From positions 1 through 39,944 of the forward strand of contig DVDU01000239.1 of the NCBI GenBank assembly GCA_015296065.1: a stretch of DNA of 39,944 nucleotides, read 5' to 3'. The notes below the pieces were generated by a model. The model searched no databases and was not told the DNA's origin. It saw only the letters and a program-made list of their open reading frames with translations. The position numbers were made by a program, and so were the translations under genes. Source of the stretch: Oscillatoriaceae cyanobacterium M33_DOE_052 (lineage in GTDB: Bacteria; Cyanobacteriota; Cyanobacteriia; Cyanobacteriales; Laspinemataceae). Shown here piece after piece: positions 39,301 through 39,944 of this stretch (position 1 is the stretch's first letter; every line of letters starts with the position of its first letter).

Positions 39301-39793
39301 TCGCCCAAACATAGTTGCCGTTGGCGTCGAGTTTGGTGATGAAGATGTCAGTGCCCCCAGCAGAGGTGAGGTTGGCTACTCCCGAATTGGGGTCGAAGTC
39401 GGCTGTGCTATAGAAAAAGCCTGTGGTGTAGGTGTTGCCACTGCTATCTACGGTGATGCTATGGCCAATTTCTTCACTACTACCACCGAGGTTCTTCGCC
39501 CAAACATAGTTGCCGTTGGCGTCGAGTTTGGTGATGAAGATGTCATTGCCCCCAGCAGAGGTGAGGTTAGCAGTTCCTGGACCGGGGTCGAAGTCCACTG
39601 TGCCATTGAAAGAGCCTGTGGTGTAGGTGTTGCCACTGCTATCTACGGCGATGCCATAGCCAACATCGTTACCAATATCGCCGAATTTCTTGGCCCAAAC
39701 ATAGTTGCCTGAGAGGATGCCTTGGTAGGTTTGTTGTGTAGTGGGGGAAAGGGGGAGATGGGGAGACGGGGGGCAGCTACGGAATCCCCCCAA
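33302..39793 (-). CDS. Third giant RTX protein, N-terminus lost at an insertion-sequence junction
   Basis: 2163 codons remain open. Order: a stub of the linker after DUF4347 (GGFRSCPPSPHLPLSP, TTQQTYQGILSGN), five SBBP repeats of 65 residues (about 30-360), Ig-like, cadherin-like, many Calx-beta units including a duplicated cassette, RTX repeats (about 1970-2085) and a tail ending EVDFI. The paralogue at 27599-32662 has DUF4347 before the same linker. Here, upstream of codon 1 the homology stops at about 39807 and transposase sequence begins. The only available start is TTG at 39791-39793; in-frame codons upstream meet a stop within the insertion sequence. No ribosome site is seen. The gene is therefore probably a 5'-truncated remnant, though its long frame has not decayed, so the event may be recent or expression may use a new start. 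Confidence 0.82.
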   Translation of the reverse strand: MGGFRSCPPSPHLPLSPTTQQTYQGILSGNYVWAKKFGDIGNDVGYGIAVDSSGNTYTTGSFNGTVDFDPGPGTANLTSAGGNDIFITKLDANGNYVWAKNLGGSSEEIGHSITVDSSGNTYTTGFFYSTADFDPNSGVANLTSAGGTDIFITKLDANGNYVWAKNLSGISDDIGNRIAVDSSGNTYTTGSFNGTADFDPGPGVANLTSAGINDIFITKLDANGDYVWAKNLSGISDDIGYSIAVDSSGNTYATGYFSGTADFDPGPGVANLTFAGINDIFIAKLDANGNYVWAKNLSGSSNDVGNSIAVDSSNNTYTTGYFAGTADFDPDSGVANLTSAGINDIFIVKLSGSPIVTTITSTQTDGSYSASQVIPITVTFDEPITVTGTPTLALNTGATATYTSGSGTNTLTFNYTVAPGDNTADLDYSTTTALTLNGGTIKNIGNTTDAVLTLPTPGAANSLGANKNIIIDTTAPTVTIEQASGQTDPATTSPINFTVTFSEPITGFDASDISFTGSTAGGTLTPTITGTGPSYNVAVSGMTSSGTVVPSVIANAATDAAGNNNTASTSTDNSVTHNTIPTVSNIGKTGNEDNNITFTTANFTNSFSDTDGDNLNKIKITSLPTNGTLQLSGTNVTLNQEITAANIPNLTFTPAADFNGNTSFTWNGSDGSNYATSDATANLTITAVNDAPSFSHLGNQTLANWTNTTQTVPGWANTFIFGPANENSQAVADFLVNITSGTDLFTTLPDIANNGTLTYTPNGKPGTATVSVQLQDNGGIANGGNDTSTAQTFTIIIPPPKVNLGVSTTTATEAGTTAITLTATAQGAVLGNQTLNLALTGTASNSDFSGTIPAQITIANGSNSGQVTLTVANDLIDEDNETATFTISNPAAGIVLGTTTSQTITITDDDTAGYLITPISGDTSEFGSSATFDISLTSEPTAIVPLNFTSGDTSEGTVTPTITFNATNWNVPQTVTITGVDDAVADGNITYNITGTATSSDQKYNNNNPTDVTVTNTDNDIPGVTVIQTGGNTELTEGSITDTYTIQLNTLPTGNVVVTATADAQTEISLDGINFAATQTLTFTTANGMTPQTVTVRAINDTLPENNHSGHITHAISNSADVNYPTTMTVGDINPNITDNDISYSLTGSSTTVNEGNSGSQQITYNITRTGAINEISNVDFSFSGTAANTIDYNLVSITGTGVTTSGSTITFAPNATQSTITVEVLGDQIDEDNESLIFSLVNPTATGTPSLIGSPVTTTITDDDTAGITVNPTAGLTTSETGGTSSFQVHLNSQPTANVTINLSSDKPAEGTIDKNSLTFTAANWNTPQTVTITGKDDLVDDGNIAYNIITAPATSTDAKYNGMNAADVAVTNIDNDIAGVTITQTGGNTQLTEGSITDTYTIQLNTLPTGQVQITATADPQTQVSLDGVNFAASQKLTFTPTNGMTPRTVTVRAINDNTTENIHSGSITNAISNSADTNYPTTMTLDSISANITDNDISYSLTGGTANITEGNSGTQQFTYNITRAGALNETSTVDFSFSGTATNIADYKLVSITGTGVSTTNSTITFAPNAASATITAEIVGDQIDEDNESLILSLVNPTATGTATVIGSPVTTTITDDDTAGFTITPTSLTTTEAAGTATFTVALNTQPTADVKINLSSNTAEGIIDKPSLTFTPNNWNTPQTVTVTGVDDFGDDGDIPYNIITSAATSTDAKYNGINPVDVAVTNTDNDTAGVALSSTNVAAYEGGASGSYTAVLTSKPTAPVTVNFNGGSQINPLAALTFDSNNWNVPQPVIITAIDDNIAEGLATEIISHTVTSSDANYNGVNVGTVAVSITDNDTAAAPLVQPLGRLDVMENGGDDVYELFLTTQPTANVNVAIVTDGQTTANVPYLTFTPSDWNIPQLVRVSAVDDAVVEGAHSSNISFVASSADGFYQGLPISGIVANIADNENVGLVQSLPTPGSLMGTGADDKIVGSAGADVINGRGGNNAIDGGDGDDVLSGGAGADYIIGGAGLDLLFGGQGEDYLDGGDDDDVIFAGMGSDRIYGGTGNDKLFGEQGNDYLFGGAGVDTLTGGAGRDAFVVGNGTGGMTVEMADVITDFVSGEDVIDLIAPLVYDGVAISDGTGLYAGDALVQNALTGEFLARLQGVDARSLTEVDFI
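34580..36721 (-). repeat. Tandem duplication of a ~1.07-kb Calx-beta cassette
   Basis: Unit A (34580-35647, 1068 bp) and unit B (35648-36721, 1074 bp) encode the same order of domains. Each has a GxTxxQTGGNTxLTEGSITDT domain, an ISYSLTG...NITR domain, and a TDDDTAG domain with TAANW or close variant. The two differ by about two codons in length plus scattered substitutions. Confidence 0.8.
38740..39700 (-). repeat. 195-bp tandem repeats encoding 65-residue SBBP units
   Basis: The segment GTTCTTCGCCCAAACATAGT recurs near 38906, 39101, 39294 and 39490, giving a period of about 195 bp. The encoded 65-residue unit runs DIFITKLDANGNYVWAKNL, then IAVDSSGNTYTTG, then DFDPGPGVANLTSAG. Five units are present, highly similar at DNA level. 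Confidence 0.85.
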
Positions 39794-39807
39794 CCCCCCT
39801 TTGAAAG

Positions 39808-39942
39808 CTATGCCTTACTCACATCTTTCTTAACATCATTAGCCTTGACAGTTGAGATGTCACTTTGATAAAGTAGTAGCCAAGTGGTAGAGATATCATG
39901 GAGTCGTTGCAGACCCCGCCAAATGGTTTTCACTCCAGGTTC
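39808..39942 (-). CDS. Transposase C-terminus (IS4-like), partial
   Basis: The last 44 residues of a protein entering from the right edge on the minus strand: EPGVKTIWRGLQRLHDISTT, then WLLLYQSDIS, ending VSKA and TAG at 39808-39810. The VKTIWRGLQRLHDI segment is like the C-terminal end of DDE transposases of the IS4 type. With only 44 residues the family call is tentative. The stop codon lies exactly where homology of the adjoining giant gene ends, which supports an IS end at about 39807/39808. Confidence 0.65.
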   Translation of the reverse strand, partial: EPGVKTIWRGLQRLHDISTTWLLLYQSDISTVKANDVKKDVSKA

Positions 39943-39944
39943 CC
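39808..39944 (-). mobile_element. Insertion sequence, one end only
   Basis: Comparison with the paralogue at 32060-32095 shows shared sequence up to TTTGAAAG (ending 39807) and then unrelated sequence beginning CTATGCCTTACTCAC. The unrelated part encodes the transposase C-terminus. The other end, terminal repeat and target duplication lie outside the window. Confidence 0.7.

Noticed and set aside
38705-39712. A 335-codon plus-strand frame with repeated VEFGDEDVI units
   Set aside because: It is the antisense reading of the 195-bp SBBP repeats; its periodicity comes from the real minus-strand gene.
1-39944. tRNA or rRNA genes
   Set aside because: I saw no cloverleaf with a TTCRANY T-loop or conserved rRNA stretch while reading the spacers; I could not run a scan, so a missed tRNA is possible but unlikely given how little gene-free space remains.

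Overview
The window comes from a cyanobacterium, most likely a filamentous one. The support is an allophycocyanin alpha-B (apcD) gene, a cyAbrB-type regulator, GCGATCGC (HIP1) octamers in the housekeeping genes, heptanucleotide repeat arrays, COP23 and DUF4347 domains, and very large RTX surface proteins. I cannot name the genus from sequence alone.

Left part (1 to about 9.8 kb): ordinary chromosomal genes. In order these are apcD (minus), an RlmD-type 23S rRNA m5U methyltransferase, a DUF1232 membrane protein, lpxD (lipid A acylation), a cyAbrB regulator, an MCE-domain protein and its ABC ATPase (a minus-strand lipid-transport pair), a YvcK-family protein, and tsaE (tRNA t6A synthesis). Intergenic spaces carry hairpins, heptamer arrays and the GATTCGCGAATC palindrome family.

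Transition (9.8 to 12.3 kb): a minus-strand three-gene set whose reading frames overlap by 4 nt. It encodes a TIGR03032-like protein, a 100-residue protein resembling a polymorphic-toxin tip, and a 135-residue protein that could be its immunity partner.

Right part (12.3 to 39.9 kb): an island of exported giant proteins. It holds a DUF4347/beta-helix/Calx-beta/RTX protein, a small MITE-like element, a Uma2-family nuclease, and a tandem pair of beta-helix/COP23 proteins, the second fused to a trypsin-like protease. Next come a two-partner-secretion protein ending in a CHAT caspase-like domain and two paralogous SBBP/Ig/cadherin-like/Calx-beta/RTX giants. The last giant has lost its DUF4347 N-terminus at a junction with an insertion sequence, whose transposase C-terminus runs off the right edge.

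The island encodes three peptidase-like or nuclease-like activities (trypsin fold, CHAT, Uma2) beside adhesin-like beta-helix, TPS and RTX scaffolds. No secretion machinery (TpsB, or T1SS HlyB/HlyD) is visible, so those partners would have to be encoded elsewhere. The most interesting items are the protease/COP23 pair next to the TPS-CHAT fusion, the toxin/immunity-like overlap operon, and the intergenic repeat hairpins embedded in frame in the giant genes, one of which marks the IS junction.
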